Source of the DNA: Alkalihalobacillus sp. LMS6
Lineage (GTDB): Bacteria; Bacillota; Bacilli; Bacillales; Bacillaceae_D
Reading direction: 5' to 3'
NCBI RefSeq assembly: GCF_024362765.1
Contig: NZ_CP093302.1
Location: 3,657,564-3,721,563, forward strand
DNA length: 64,000 bases
Shown: piece after piece, positions 46,782-56,273 of the stretch
How positions within the stretch are numbered: position 1 is the first letter of the stretch
Layout: each line of letters opens with the position of its first letter
Made by a program: the position numbers and the translations under genes
The notes under the pieces: model-generated
What the model was told of the DNA's origin: nothing
Database searches by the model: none
What the model saw: the letters and a program-made list of their open reading frames with translations, nothing else

Positions 46782-48061
46782 TACGAACCTGTACGTGAAG
46801 CTTGCTCATCTTGTACGTTTTCCGGGTATCCATAAGAACCATGCTCACTCATATCAAGACCGAGAATCTCTTCTTCTTCAGATACACGTAACGTGCCTCC
46901 AACAAGCCCTTTTGTAAGTAGTAGGAGGAGGTAAGATGCAACGAAGGCGAACAAACCGCACACCACAACACTGAGTGCCTGCACACCAAGTTGATCAAAT
47001 CCGCCTCCGTAAAATAACCCCGCTTGACCGCCATTTAAAGCAGCCAGTTCTGGCGTTGCAAAAAATCCAGTTGAGAGCGTGCCCCATACACCAGCCACAC
47101 CATGGACACTTAGCGCAAAAATTGGATCGTCGATTTTAAGCTTGTCGAACATCTTCATGCTAAGAACGACAATTAGCCCACCAATTGCACCAATGACAAC
47201 AGCTGCCCATGGATCAACAAATGCACAAGATGCTGTAATGGCTACAAGTCCTGCTAGCGCTCCATTAAGTGTTGTCGGCACATCAGCTTTTCCACTCAAT
47301 GCCCAGATAAGGAACAGAGCGGCAATCGTTCCTGCACCAGCAGCAAGCTGCGTATTTAAGGCAACAAATCCAAAAAACGCGCCATCTAACCCACCTGTTG
47401 AACCGGCATTAAAGCCAAACCAGCCGACCCAAAGAATTAACACCCCAAGCGCCGTATAGACTTGGTTATGTCCGGATAAATTGTTGATTTGTCCATTTTT
47501 CCCGTACTTCCCAAGTCGAGGTTTTAAAATAATCGTCGCCGCAAGAGCTGCCATTGCCCCAGTTAAGTGAACGACCGTTGAACCTGCAAAGTCTTGCTTG
47601 CCAAGATCGGCAAGCCAACCTTGATCGGACCAGATCCAGTGGGCAACCAAAGGATAAACAAATGCAGAAAATAAAACAGCAAAGATTGCATATGCCGCGA
47701 GTTTTCCTCGCTCTGCAAATCCACCAAATGCGATGGTTAACGCAATCGCTGCGAATGTTAGTTGGAAAAAGAAATCAACAGAGCCAATGCCATCTGCTGC
47801 ACTACCATAGAAAAAATTAGAAAGACCTATAATTGCATTTCCATCGCCATAAATAAATCCATACCCTACAGCCCAAAAAACCAATGACGCCACACCTACT
47901 GTAAAAATGGTTTTCCCAGCAATATGCCCTGCATTTTTCATTCGGGTTGAACCTGCTTCAAGAAGAATAAATCCACCTTGCATTAATAACACTAATACAG
48001 CGGCAACGGTAAGCCATAAATTGTCTACCAGTACCAATGCTTCATCTCCACTCATTGACAA
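46781..48061 (-). CDS. amtB: Ammonium transporter Amt
   Basis: Trimeric channel for NH4+/NH3. The 426 residues have eleven helices; conserved features are LVLLMQGGFILLEAGSTRMKN, DFAGSTVVHLTGAMAALAA (conserved pore Asp) and the twin-His region with FALSVHGVAGVWGTL. The C-terminal tail (about 395-426, ending DEQASRTGS) is the part contacted by PII in other species. The upstream region carries a TnrA-type box. Confidence 0.95.
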   Translation of the reverse strand: MSMSGDEALVLVDNLWLTVAAVLVLLMQGGFILLEAGSTRMKNAGHIAGKTIFTVGVASLVFWAVGYGFIYGDGNAIIGLSNFFYGSAADGIGSVDFFFQLTFAAIALTIAFGGFAERGKLAAYAIFAVLFSAFVYPLVAHWIWSDQGWLADLGKQDFAGSTVVHLTGAMAALAATIILKPRLGKYGKNGQINNLSGHNQVYTALGVLILWVGWFGFNAGSTGGLDGAFFGFVALNTQLAAGAGTIAALFLIWALSGKADVPTTLNGALAGLVAITASCAFVDPWAAVVIGAIGGLIVVLSMKMFDKLKIDDPIFALSVHGVAGVWGTLSTGFFATPELAALNGGQAGLFYGGGFDQLGVQALSVVVCGLFAFVASYLLLLLTKGLVGGTLRVSEEEEILGLDMSEHGSYGYPENVQDEQASRTGS

Positions 48062-48096
48062 TCCCCCCTATTGATCATGTTTCGTCTATATTCGTA

Positions 48097-48147
48097 ATTA
48101 TAGGCCGAAGTCTAAATTGTTCCACAAGTCCGTCAGTTTATCTGACA
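48097..48147 (-). promoter_or_regulatory. amt promoter with TnrA/GlnR box
   Basis: Minus strand TGTCAGATAAACTGACG (48147-48131) matches TGTNAN7TNACA except for the last base. TATAAT lies at 48102-48097 and predicts a start near 48090, placing the box centre about 49 bases upstream, the spacing used when TnrA activates. The -35 is poor, as expected for an activated promoter. Confidence 0.75.
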
Positions 48148-48241
48148 ACGTTTTTTCCTTATATTGACCAACATAGGGTTTCAATTGGATTCGCATACTA
48201 ACAATGGCTTGAGAAATAAAACTTTTATTGGAGGCGTTCAA

Positions 48242-48880
48242 ATGATGAATCAACAAAGTCAAAGTCAAGTAAACTCCACACAAGTTACACCAAAAATCAA
48301 TCACGGTGGACATGATCTGTTTGATAGTCATGAAATCATTGCCGGCATGATTAATGTTCTTGACCAATATATGATTTTCAGAACATTTATGAAGGATCAA
48401 GAGTTAATTTCATTACTGGACCGCCAATATACGTTTATTGAAAGCCAATATAACGTTCTTGCAGAAGCATTTTCGACAGGCCAACCACCAAGTCAGTCAA
48501 CAGGCGTTTATAAAATGACGTTGTCTCATAATGTACAGTTTGGGCTTACGCCAAGTCAGCCTAAAAAACCGAATCGAAACATTTCTGAAGTCAAAGAAGC
48601 CGGTTTATCTGCCCATATGCTTGGCTTAATTAAAGGACAAGCATCATTAATGGGAATGGCTGCCTCAGAAATAACGAATCCCATCGTCCGTCGAGTCGTG
48701 GCAGACACTGTACCGAACTTTATTGAGCTAGCTTATGAGATTTTCCTTTATCAAAACAAGCATCAGTATTATCAAGTGCCACAGTTAAAAGACAGTGACG
48801 CTCAAGCGATGACAAGTGCGTACCAGTCGGTTAACGGGCAACCTGCAACGATGCCGCAGCCAAAAGCACCTCTTCAGTAA
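48242..48880 (+). CDS. CotF-like spore coat protein
   Basis: The 212 residues contain a CotF-type helical domain (FDSHEIIAGMINVLDQYMIFRTFMKDQELISLLDRQ) and a second similar helical stretch with GLIKGQASLMGMAASEITNPIVRRV; the ends are rich in Gln, Ser and Pro. Expected in the outer spore layers. ATG 48242 lies seven bases after GGAGG. CATACTAA at 48194-48201 is a weak candidate for a mother-cell sigma -10. Confidence 0.8.
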   Translation: MMNQQSQSQVNSTQVTPKINHGGHDLFDSHEIIAGMINVLDQYMIFRTFMKDQELISLLDRQYTFIESQYNVLAEAFSTGQPPSQSTGVYKMTLSHNVQFGLTPSQPKKPNRNISEVKEAGLSAHMLGLIKGQASLMGMAASEITNPIVRRVVADTVPNFIELAYEIFLYQNKHQYYQVPQLKDSDAQAMTSAYQSVNGQPATMPQPKAPLQ

Positions 48881-48891
48881 AAAGCGAAAAG

Positions 48892-48921
48892 AAGCGTATT
48901 AGCTAATAGTCTAATACGCTT
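48892..48921 (+). terminator. Terminator after the coat protein gene
   Basis: Perfect 11-base-pair stem AAGCGTATTAG / CTAATACGCTT with an eight-base loop; the following T-run is broken (GTTTCATTT). Confidence 0.65.
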
Positions 48922-48954
48922 GTTTCATTTCCATATGGTTCACCTTCTCGATGT

Positions 48955-49992
48955 TCACGTCCTTGCGGTTGGCTTTTTCGCAAACCAGCGAACCAGAAAA
49001 GGCAGGGCTAAAAATAAACCTAATACGCGCAGCATTTGTAATGTGGCAACAACCGTTGCATCAAGCTGTAACGTTGCGGCTGTTGATGCCATTTCCGCAG
49101 CTCCAGCTGGCACAATCGCCAGTAACGTCGTATAGAAAGGCAGAGGGCTTAATAAGAAAAAAATTAGTGCCAGTCCGACACTCATTAACACATATAAACC
49201 TAACGTAACTGCACTCGCACCGCCAATTCGCTTTAATTCTTTTAACGTTTTTCGGTCAAATCGCATACCGATTAATGAACCAATTAACACTTGGGCCATC
49301 CCCATGACAAGATTTGGCATGGAATAATTCGGAACAACAAATTGGTGAATCGCAAACCCAAGAATAATCGCCACGAACATTGGTGCACCTGGGAAGGAGA
49401 GAAAACGACTGACAAAAAACACAAGAAATGCAAGGAAAACCGCGAGTATAACCAGCCCTGTATCTGCTAAAAAGGATTGTTCGGCTTCTACTATTGCTGC
49501 ATTTGATGCATCTGAGCCAAGTCCGACAATTAACGGTACAGCAAACACAAATAATGTAATCCGAGCTGTATGAAACGCTGCCACAATACGCTGATCGGCT
49601 TCGTACCGATCACTTAACGCAATGACTTCTGATGCGCCGCCTGGTAAGCAACAGAAAAAAGCCGTGTTCCCCTCAAGTTTCGTCCACTTTCCGAACAACT
49701 TCCCTAACGTAATTCCGCCGACTAGCGTCAAGAAAAGCGACAGCAGAAATGCTGGCAACAGCGTTCGATAAGCCCATACTTCCTCTGGTACGACCATAAA
49801 GCCAATGACAATACCAACAAGCGCCAGGGATAATGTAAACAGTTCACTACGAAAAATAAGTTTCTTAATAAAAAACGACCAAAACATACCTGTCATCAAT
49901 GCACCGAGCAGCCACCCAGCTGGCAAGCCCGCTAACTGAAACAACCACCCTATAATAAATGAAGTGGCGAAAAAAAGTAGCTTACGACTCAT
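48955..49992 (-). CDS. AbrB family transporter (ammonia monooxygenase-like)
   Basis: The 345 residues have about ten helices in two similar halves, each with the AbrB duplication pattern [21 protein letters not shown] and a Pro-Gly stretch ([36 protein letters not shown]). Substrate is unknown in the family. It overlaps the end of ung by 11 bases, so it is cotranscribed. Confidence 0.85.
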   Translation of the reverse strand: MSRKLLFFATSFIIGWLFQLAGLPAGWLLGALMTGMFWSFFIKKLIFRSELFTLSLALVGIVIGFMVVPEEVWAYRTLLPAFLLSLFLTLVGGITLGKLFGKWTKLEGNTAFFCCLPGGASEVIALSDRYEADQRIVAAFHTARITLFVFAVPLIVGLGSDASNAAIVEAEQSFLADTGLVILAVFLAFLVFFVSRFLSFPGAPMFVAIILGFAIHQFVVPNYSMPNLVMGMAQVLIGSLIGMRFDRKTLKELKRIGGASAVTLGLYVLMSVGLALIFFLLSPLPFYTTLLAIVPAGAAEMASTAATLQLDATVVATLQMLRVLGLFLALPFLVRWFAKKPTART

Positions 49993-50683
49993 CTTGATTA
50001 GCCTTATTAATCGTTAGCGGCAGCTGCCAATCGATTGGCGTCATTTCTTTTGACACGAGCCATTGATTAATTTTTGAGAAAGGACGACTTCCTAAAAACC
50101 CACGATGCGCAGAAAATGGACTAGGGTGCGGGGACTGGACAATCAAATGTTTGCTTTCGTCAATCAATGTCCCCTTTGCTTGAGCATGTTTTCCCCATAA
50201 CACAAAGGCAATTGGTTCCTCTCGTTCATTTAGTTTTTCAATTACTTTCGTCGTAAAAGACTCCCAACCCCTTCCTTGGTGAGAGCCTGGTTGCTTTTGT
50301 CTCACGCTTAATACTGTGTTCAACAGCAGCACACCTTGTGTAGCCCATGATTCTAAAAACCCATGATTAGGTGGTTGGCACCCCAGGTCACTCTCTAATT
50401 CCTTATACATATTTTTAAGGGAAGGTGGTGTCTTTACTTGTGGTTTTACTGAAAAGCTCAATCCATGAGCTTGATCTGGACCATGATAAGGATCTTGACC
50501 TAAAATAACCACTTTCACGTCTTTATACGGAGTGAGATGCAGCGCATTAAACAAATCGTCCATTGGCGGGTATACCACTTCTTGAGCATACTCCTTCTTT
50601 AAAAACGCTCTTAACTGTATGTAGTATTCTTTCGTAAATTCTTCACCGACAACGTCATTCCAATCATTTTGTAAAATACTCAT
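49982..50683 (-). CDS. ung: Uracil-DNA glycosylase
   Basis: Removes uracil from DNA in base-excision repair. The 233 residues carry the water-activating Asp64 in [18 protein letters not shown] and the His loop [11 protein letters not shown]. Family 1 length. AAAGGAGAAGAC precedes the ATG. In B. subtilis ung also follows the ywd genes. Confidence 0.96.
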   Translation of the reverse strand: MSILQNDWNDVVGEEFTKEYYIQLRAFLKKEYAQEVVYPPMDDLFNALHLTPYKDVKVVILGQDPYHGPDQAHGLSFSVKPQVKTPPSLKNMYKELESDLGCQPPNHGFLESWATQGVLLLNTVLSVRQKQPGSHQGRGWESFTTKVIEKLNEREEPIAFVLWGKHAQAKGTLIDESKHLIVQSPHPSPFSAHRGFLGSRPFSKINQWLVSKEMTPIDWQLPLTINKANQDES

Positions 50684-50753
50684 TTGTCTTCTCCTTTACT
50701 TATCTGCTCTTTTCTCATCATACGCCTATCGTTTATTCATGACAAATTCGAAA

Positions 50754-50780
50754 AAGAACTGACGGCTTACGTCAGTTCTT
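50754..50780 (-). terminator. Terminator of the YjiH gene
   Basis: Perfect 11-base-pair stem AAGAACTGACG / CGTCAGTTCTT, five-base loop, then TTTTT on the minus strand, five bases after the stop. Confidence 0.85.
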
Positions 50781-50785
50781 AACGT

Positions 50786-52138
50786 TTATAGCAATAAATG
50801 TCCCATTAAGACGATGATTGGAAGCGTAATAATCGTACGAATAAGGAAAATGATTACAGCATCTAAAAAAGTAATTGGAATTTTAGAAGCGACTAAAACA
50901 CCACCGGTTTCTGACATATAAATAAGCTGTGAAACCGACAACGTTGCAATAATAAACAACGTTAATTCGCTTGTAATTCCAAACGATTCAGCTAAGATAG
51001 CAGGTAAAAGCATGTCGGCAAACCCAATTAGAAGAGTTTGACTGGCAGCCGCTGCTTCTGGTACGTTCATCCATTCTAGAATTGGAACAAATGGTACTGC
51101 AAGCCATTCGAACATAGGTGTAAAGTTCGCCACACCCGCCGCAATGGTTCCAATCGCCATGACTACAGGCAATACTCCGAACCATAGATCAAAAACCGTT
51201 TTTAACCCTGTTTGAATATTCTTACCTTGCTTAAAGCTTTCTTCTGCACGCAAGGAAGCTTGTACGAACCCTTTTCGAAGAACGTCTTTTTCTTTTGGTT
51301 CTACTTCGCCTTCGCTTCCGTCAATATACGTATTCTTCTTACGTGATAAAGGCGGAATTCTAGGTGTAATAACAGCTGCAATAAAGCCAGCCACAAATAA
51401 GGTTAAAAAGAACTGCCAAAATAAGTGAGAAATTTCTAATCGACCTAAAATGGAAATACTAAACGTAATTGATACAACGGAAAACGTAGATGCGACAATC
51501 GCTGCTTCCCTCGCTGTATACTTCCCTGTTTCATACTGGTTACTGGATAACATAATTCCAACCGTACCATCTCCGACCCATGAAGCCATAGAATCAATAG
51601 AAGCACGGCCTGGCAAACGAAATAATGGTCTCATCACGTTTTTCAGCAATGACCCAACGAATTCCATTAAACCGAAGTTAAGAAGGAGTGGCAACAGTAA
51701 TCCCGCAAACAAGAAAATGGAAAATAAGAATGGTAGCAAGTCCATTAACAAAACTTGCCCTGTATCTTCTGAAACGATAAACTCTGGTCCAACATTCATA
51801 AATACGAGCACACCAAGGACGGCACCGATGATTCGAACAACAATCCATACTGGCGTTGTCGCAAAAACACTAATCCAGAATGACTCTTTTTGTGTTTGTT
51901 TTTTCACGTTGGTTGCAATAATCGATACAATCGCCGTAACAACGAGTAAAATCATCACGATCACCGTTAAGGCTTCCATTGTGACCAGATCAATTAAGAA
52001 ATCAGAGGCAAACATAACGGGCAATTGAACCGATGTTCCATCCTCTGTTTCAATTGGAATTGGTGTCATAAAAAGGAAGATCCCAATAAGCGATGGAATG
52101 ATAAACATTAATGCACTTTTTAGTGATACTTTATTCAT
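50786..52138 (-). CDS. YjiH family membrane protein with Gate domain
   Basis: The 450 residues have about ten helices in two Gate (nucleoside-recognition) halves: one around SMASWVGDGTVGIMLSSNQYETGKYTAREAA and one around AAASQTLLIGFADMLLPAILAESFG. Family members are proposed transporters of unknown substrate. No clear operon partner; hutH is 2.4 kb away. Confidence 0.8.
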   Translation of the reverse strand: MNKVSLKSALMFIIPSLIGIFLFMTPIPIETEDGTSVQLPVMFASDFLIDLVTMEALTVIVMILLVVTAIVSIIATNVKKQTQKESFWISVFATTPVWIVVRIIGAVLGVLVFMNVGPEFIVSEDTGQVLLMDLLPFLFSIFLFAGLLLPLLLNFGLMEFVGSLLKNVMRPLFRLPGRASIDSMASWVGDGTVGIMLSSNQYETGKYTAREAAIVASTFSVVSITFSISILGRLEISHLFWQFFLTLFVAGFIAAVITPRIPPLSRKKNTYIDGSEGEVEPKEKDVLRKGFVQASLRAEESFKQGKNIQTGLKTVFDLWFGVLPVVMAIGTIAAGVANFTPMFEWLAVPFVPILEWMNVPEAAAASQTLLIGFADMLLPAILAESFGITSELTLFIIATLSVSQLIYMSETGGVLVASKIPITFLDAVIIFLIRTIITLPIIVLMGHLLL

Positions 52139-52198
52139 TATAAGTCCCCCGAACGGATATTAATAAGCAATAATGAATCATTATACATCGTCTTGTCG

Positions 52199-53578
52199 TT
52201 AAGCGCTATGGGAAATAGTGAGATTTACGTTTTCTTTTTCTTCTGAGTTTGATTCTTCAGCTAAATCTGTCACATTCGAAAGTTCTTGCACCGCTCTCTC
52301 AATGGATTGAACTTTTTCAATAACTTCTTCCATAGTTCGAACTTGCTCTTTTGCTAGCGCCACCCCCGTCTTCGTTTCTTTCCCACTTTCAACACTTGCT
52401 TCCTTTAATACTGCAAGTTGGTCTACTAATGAAATGGTGCTAAAGGCAATCGACTGTGTCGAGGAAGAAACCGAATAAATATCTTGATTTAAACGATCAC
52501 AAGCTTGGTTAATTTCTGCGAGCACTCGGTTCATTTCTGTATTTGCCGTTAAGCCTTGTTGAATCTCTCTATTCCCTATTTCCATCTCAGATAAGACACT
52601 TTTTGTATCATCTTGCACCGTTTCAATCACAGCGGTCATTTGCTGAGCAGCCCCTTGTGATTCTGCCGCTAATTTCCTTACTTCTTCAGCGACTACTGCA
52701 AACCCTCTTCCTTGCTCTCCAGCATGGGCAGCTTCAATCTCTGCGTTTAACGCAAGTAAATTGGTTTGATTGGCAATCGCTTCAACCGTTTGTACCATAT
52801 CGATTAACCGTTTAGAACGCTCATTTAATTGATTTACCACCGCTAGCGTGCTGTTATTGTTTTTTACGATTGCACCCATCGATGATTGTGAATCGTCTGC
52901 TTTACGATTCCCTTCCTGTACGAGATGATGAACCGTTTCTGTTGCGTTTTCTGCTGCGGCAAGCGCCATTGTTATATGCTCCACTTTTTCAGATAAGTCA
53001 TCTGTTGATTGAACACTTTTTTGCGACGTTTCGACTTGGGCATGAACAGCATCTAACATTCGTTGATTTCCTTCTTCTATTGAAACTGCTGACTGTAACG
53101 TTTTGGTTGACTGCTCCGTTAAATACGATGTCGATGAGATAAGGGTGCTCGCTAATGTTGACGCTCGTTCTAACGTCTGATTAAGTTCTTCCGTCATCTC
53201 ATTAAACGCTTCCGTAAACTCAGCAAACTCATCCTCTCCGATGACCGGCAATGGCTTACGAGAGCGATCGCCTTCCGCAATATGGCGCGCACGACGTAAG
53301 AGTCTCCTTATCGGGATTAGCACCATTCTCGCTTGTTGACGCGCTATGACCGCACCACATACAAGCAACACAATAACAATTCCCCAAACACTCACGAGTT
53401 GCCACATTAACGAATCTTGAAGACCCTGCACTTGTTGAAACGCTGTCCCTTCCAGCTCTTGCCCAAGTTGCTCTAACATTTGCTGTGCAGACCTCAAAAA
53501 AGCGGTCATCAATCCTGCAAATGCTACGATTAACACCGCTATGATGACATAACCTCGAACAAGTTTCCTTTGAATCAT
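52199..53578 (-). CDS. Methyl-accepting chemotaxis protein with minimal outer domain
   Basis: The 459 residues have helix 1 (about 9-29), only about 30 residues outside the membrane, helix 2 (61-82), a HAMP domain (83-140) and a long signalling coiled coil with the conserved tip [40 protein letters not shown]. Without a real periplasmic domain it may sense membrane state, internal signals or partner proteins. A stand-alone gene. Confidence 0.9.
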   Translation of the reverse strand: MIQRKLVRGYVIIAVLIVAFAGLMTAFLRSAQQMLEQLGQELEGTAFQQVQGLQDSLMWQLVSVWGIVIVLLVCGAVIARQQARMVLIPIRRLLRRARHIAEGDRSRKPLPVIGEDEFAEFTEAFNEMTEELNQTLERASTLASTLISSTSYLTEQSTKTLQSAVSIEEGNQRMLDAVHAQVETSQKSVQSTDDLSEKVEHITMALAAAENATETVHHLVQEGNRKADDSQSSMGAIVKNNNSTLAVVNQLNERSKRLIDMVQTVEAIANQTNLLALNAEIEAAHAGEQGRGFAVVAEEVRKLAAESQGAAQQMTAVIETVQDDTKSVLSEMEIGNREIQQGLTANTEMNRVLAEINQACDRLNQDIYSVSSSTQSIAFSTISLVDQLAVLKEASVESGKETKTGVALAKEQVRTMEEVIEKVQSIERAVQELSNVTDLAEESNSEEKENVNLTISHSA

Positions 53579-53716
53579 TTTACCCCTCCTCGTCCTTCTC
53601 TCCTCTCTTTATTTATCGGAAAACGCTGCCATTCTTTCCACTAGTTGTACAGGCTTTCCCTTCAGAATTTTTTCTACTATAATAGACGTACCAGAGATAA
53701 AAAGGAGAGACGATTC

Positions 53717-54526
53717 ATGAAGCGATATAAAGCATTAACGATTGCCGGTTCCGACACAAGCGGCGGTGCTGGGATTCAAGCGGACCTTAAAACTTTTCAA
53801 GAGCTAAACGTCTACGGGATGAACGCTCTTACAACGATTGTTGCTCAAAATCCATTTCAAGGCTGGGCTCATGAAGTCTTCCCACAAGACCCAGCTGTAG
53901 TTGATAAACAAATTGATACCGTTCTTAAAGGGATTGGTGTTGACGCCGTTAAAACCGGAATGCTCGGTTCAATTGATATTATTAAGATTGTAGCTGAAAA
54001 AGTTGAACAATACGGCGTTGATCAACTCGTAGTAGACCCCGTTATGGTTTGCAAAGGGGCAGATGAAGCGTTAAATCCTGAAACCGATGCATGCTTACGT
54101 GATGTGCTTGTGCCGAAAGCCTACGTTGTGACACCAAACTTATTTGAAGCCACTCAACTTTCAGGTGTGAAAATCTCTACGATTGAAGACATGAAAACAG
54201 CGGCAAAAGTCATTCACGAGCTAGGCGCCAATCATGTTGTCATTAAAGGTGGAAGTAAATTAGATTCAGCCCAAGCCGTTGATGTGTGGTATGACGGAAC
54301 AGAATTTCATCTCTTAGAGTCCGATGAAATTGATACAACGTATACCCACGGTGCAGGCTGCACATTTGCTGCTGCTATCGCCGCTTCTTTAGCTAAAGGA
54401 GAAGATGTTAAAGATGCTATTTACACAGCAAAAGATTTTGTTACAGCCGCTATTAAGCACGGCAGTAAATTAAACGAGTACGTTGGCTCTGTTGCTCACG
54501 GCGCATACAATATTGAACAGAAATAA
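53717..54526 (+). CDS. pdxK: Pyridoxine/pyridoxal kinase (ThiD-like)
   Basis: Phosphorylates B6 vitamers, and HMP in relatives. The 269 residues belong to the ribokinase fold with GSDTSGGAGIQADLKTF near the N-terminus and the anion-hole region TYTHGAGCTFAAAIAA with its Cys. Strong similarity to B. subtilis PdxK (YwdB), encoded in the same neighbourhood. AAAGGAGAG lies before the ATG at 53717; the longer frame from 53645 lacks a site. A TATAAT at 53674-53679 suggests its own promoter. Confidence 0.93.
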   Translation: MKRYKALTIAGSDTSGGAGIQADLKTFQELNVYGMNALTTIVAQNPFQGWAHEVFPQDPAVVDKQIDTVLKGIGVDAVKTGMLGSIDIIKIVAEKVEQYGVDQLVVDPVMVCKGADEALNPETDACLRDVLVPKAYVVTPNLFEATQLSGVKISTIEDMKTAAKVIHELGANHVVIKGGSKLDSAQAVDVWYDGTEFHLLESDEIDTTYTHGAGCTFAAAIAASLAKGEDVKDAIYTAKDFVTAAIKHGSKLNEYVGSVAHGAYNIEQK

Positions 54527-54534
54527 TTTATTGG

Positions 54535-54565
54535 AAAACGCATAATACCTTCATTATGCGTTTTT
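54535..54565. terminator. Convergent terminator pdxK/hutH
   Basis: Perfect 12-base-pair stem AAAACGCATAAT / ATTATGCGTTTT with a six-base loop, overlapping the end of hutH. Confidence 0.85.
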
Positions 54566-56060
54566 ACTTTGTTTTCACTGCTTCTTTTGACCGTAACCAC
54601 TCGGTCATTCCTTGTATATCTTTTGAAAACATACGATCATTCGTGATGGTTGGCACGATCTCCCGAGCTTCATTAAAAAATTGTCGCGTACGTGGCGCCA
54701 TTTTTTCAATACCACGGTATGTGGTCGCCTCCATCGCACAAATCGCCTCTATCGCGTATACGTTTCGAACGTTAGAAATAATTTGCAGTGCGTGCCTTGC
54801 GCCAATTGTCCCCATGCTAACGTGGTCTTCTTGGTTGGCAGATGAAGGAATGGAATCAACACTTGCAGGGTGAGCGAGGGTTTTATTTTCCGATACGAGT
54901 GCTGCGGCCACGTACTGCATAATCATCGCTCCAGACTGCAAGCCAGGTTGTGGACTAAGAAAAGGCGGCAAATCATTTAATTGTGGATTCACTAATCGTT
55001 CAATTCGCCGTTCCGAAATATTGCCTAATTCCGCCATTGCAATCCCTAAAAAATCCATGGCGAGCGCAATCGGTTGACCATGAAAATTCCCCCCTGAAAT
55101 CACCTTCTCGCCTTCGTCAAAGATAAGTGGGTTATCTGTTGCTGCATTCATTTCAATGACAAGTTTGTCTTCCACGTATTGAAGCGTTTGCCATGTTGCC
55201 CCATGCACTTGCGGAATGCAGCGTAACGAATAGGCATCTTGAACCCGTTTCTCCCCTTGCTTCGTCGTCAATTGACTATCAGTTAGATAAGCGCGAATTC
55301 GAGCCGCGCACGCAACTTGTTCAGGATAGCCTCGTGCTACATGGATGTCTTCATCAAAAGCATCAATGATCCCTTCTAACCCTTCAATCGTCACCGCAGC
55401 AATTTTTTCAGCTTGAAATGCCAATTGTTCCGCCTCTATATAAGCTACCACACCGGTAGCCGTCATGGCCTGTGTGCCGTTAATGAGCGCTAACCCTTCT
55501 TTCGCCTGCAACATAATTGGAGCAAGCCGAAGAAGTTGTAAAGCTTCCAAAGCTGACATCTTCTTTCCTTGGTAACGCACCTCCCCTTCTCCAATAAGTG
55601 GTAAAGCAAGATGAGCCAAAGGAGCTAAGTCCCCACTCGCTCCAAGAGATCCCAGTTGTGGCACACATGGATAAACGTCAGCATTCACGAAATCGAGTAG
55701 ACGCTGGATAACATCAAGCCGGATACCTGAATAGCCTTTGACGAGTGCATTTGCCCGCAGTAACATCATCACTTTTGTGATGTCTTCTGGAAAAAGTGGC
55801 CCTACGCCACACGCATGGGACAAAAGCAAATTTCGTTGCAACTCCTCAACATCATTCTGTCGGATGCGCACATCACTAAATTTCCCAAATCCCGTATTAA
55901 TGCCGTAGACAATACGTTGATCAGCCACAATTCGTTCCACAGCAGCTCGACTATTATGAATCGAGTCCAAACATGATGGATCAATTCCCACTTGCTCATT
56001 TTCTTGAATGACGGCTTTTACATTCGCTAATGACAAAGCACTTCCCGTTAAATAAATCAT
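54564..56060 (-). CDS. hutH: Histidine ammonia-lyase
   Basis: First step of histidine degradation: elimination of ammonia to give urocanate. The 498 residues contain the Ala141-Ser142-Gly143 triad ([18 protein letters not shown]) that forms the MIO cofactor and the active-site Tyr in [11 protein letters not shown]. No other hut gene is in the window. The preceding leader holds a terminator, so expression is probably set by antitermination. Confidence 0.95.
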   Translation of the reverse strand: MIYLTGSALSLANVKAVIQENEQVGIDPSCLDSIHNSRAAVERIVADQRIVYGINTGFGKFSDVRIRQNDVEELQRNLLLSHACGVGPLFPEDITKVMMLLRANALVKGYSGIRLDVIQRLLDFVNADVYPCVPQLGSLGASGDLAPLAHLALPLIGEGEVRYQGKKMSALEALQLLRLAPIMLQAKEGLALINGTQAMTATGVVAYIEAEQLAFQAEKIAAVTIEGLEGIIDAFDEDIHVARGYPEQVACAARIRAYLTDSQLTTKQGEKRVQDAYSLRCIPQVHGATWQTLQYVEDKLVIEMNAATDNPLIFDEGEKVISGGNFHGQPIALAMDFLGIAMAELGNISERRIERLVNPQLNDLPPFLSPQPGLQSGAMIMQYVAAALVSENKTLAHPASVDSIPSSANQEDHVSMGTIGARHALQIISNVRNVYAIEAICAMEATTYRGIEKMAPRTRQFFNEAREIVPTITNDRMFSKDIQGMTEWLRSKEAVKTK

Positions 56061-56090
56061 AGCTTCACCCCTCTAGTTCATTAAAGCTAT

Positions 56091-56141
56091 AAAAAAGAGG
56101 CCGCCCGCTGAAATGTCATTCATTTCAAAACGGACAACCTC
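56091..56141 (-). promoter_or_regulatory. Terminator in the hutH leader (attenuator)
   Basis: On the mRNA, GAGGUUGUCCG pairs with CGGGCGGCCUC (three G-U), and inside it GAAAUG with CAUUUC around a five-base loop; six U follow. It sits about 30-80 bases before the hutH ATG and after the predicted promoter, so it must act on hutH itself. In B. subtilis the protein HutP opens a terminator ahead of hutH when histidine is present; whether this one binds HutP is not known. Confidence 0.75.
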
Positions 56142-56217
56142 GTTCTCTCTATGCATCGTGAATGGTTAAGCAAAAAAATCATATTCTTCACTCCATTATG
56201 ATCATTCTAATAACTAT

Positions 56218-56246
56218 AGTGTATGGAACCGTGCTACAATTGTCAA
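56218..56246 (-). promoter_or_regulatory. hutH promoter
   Basis: Consensus TTGACA (56246-56241), a 17-base spacer and TACACT (56223-56218) on the minus strand. Transcription would start near 56211, about 150 bases before the ATG. Confidence 0.65.
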
Positions 56247-56273
56247 TGAGCGAAATGAAGAGGAGAACCGATC

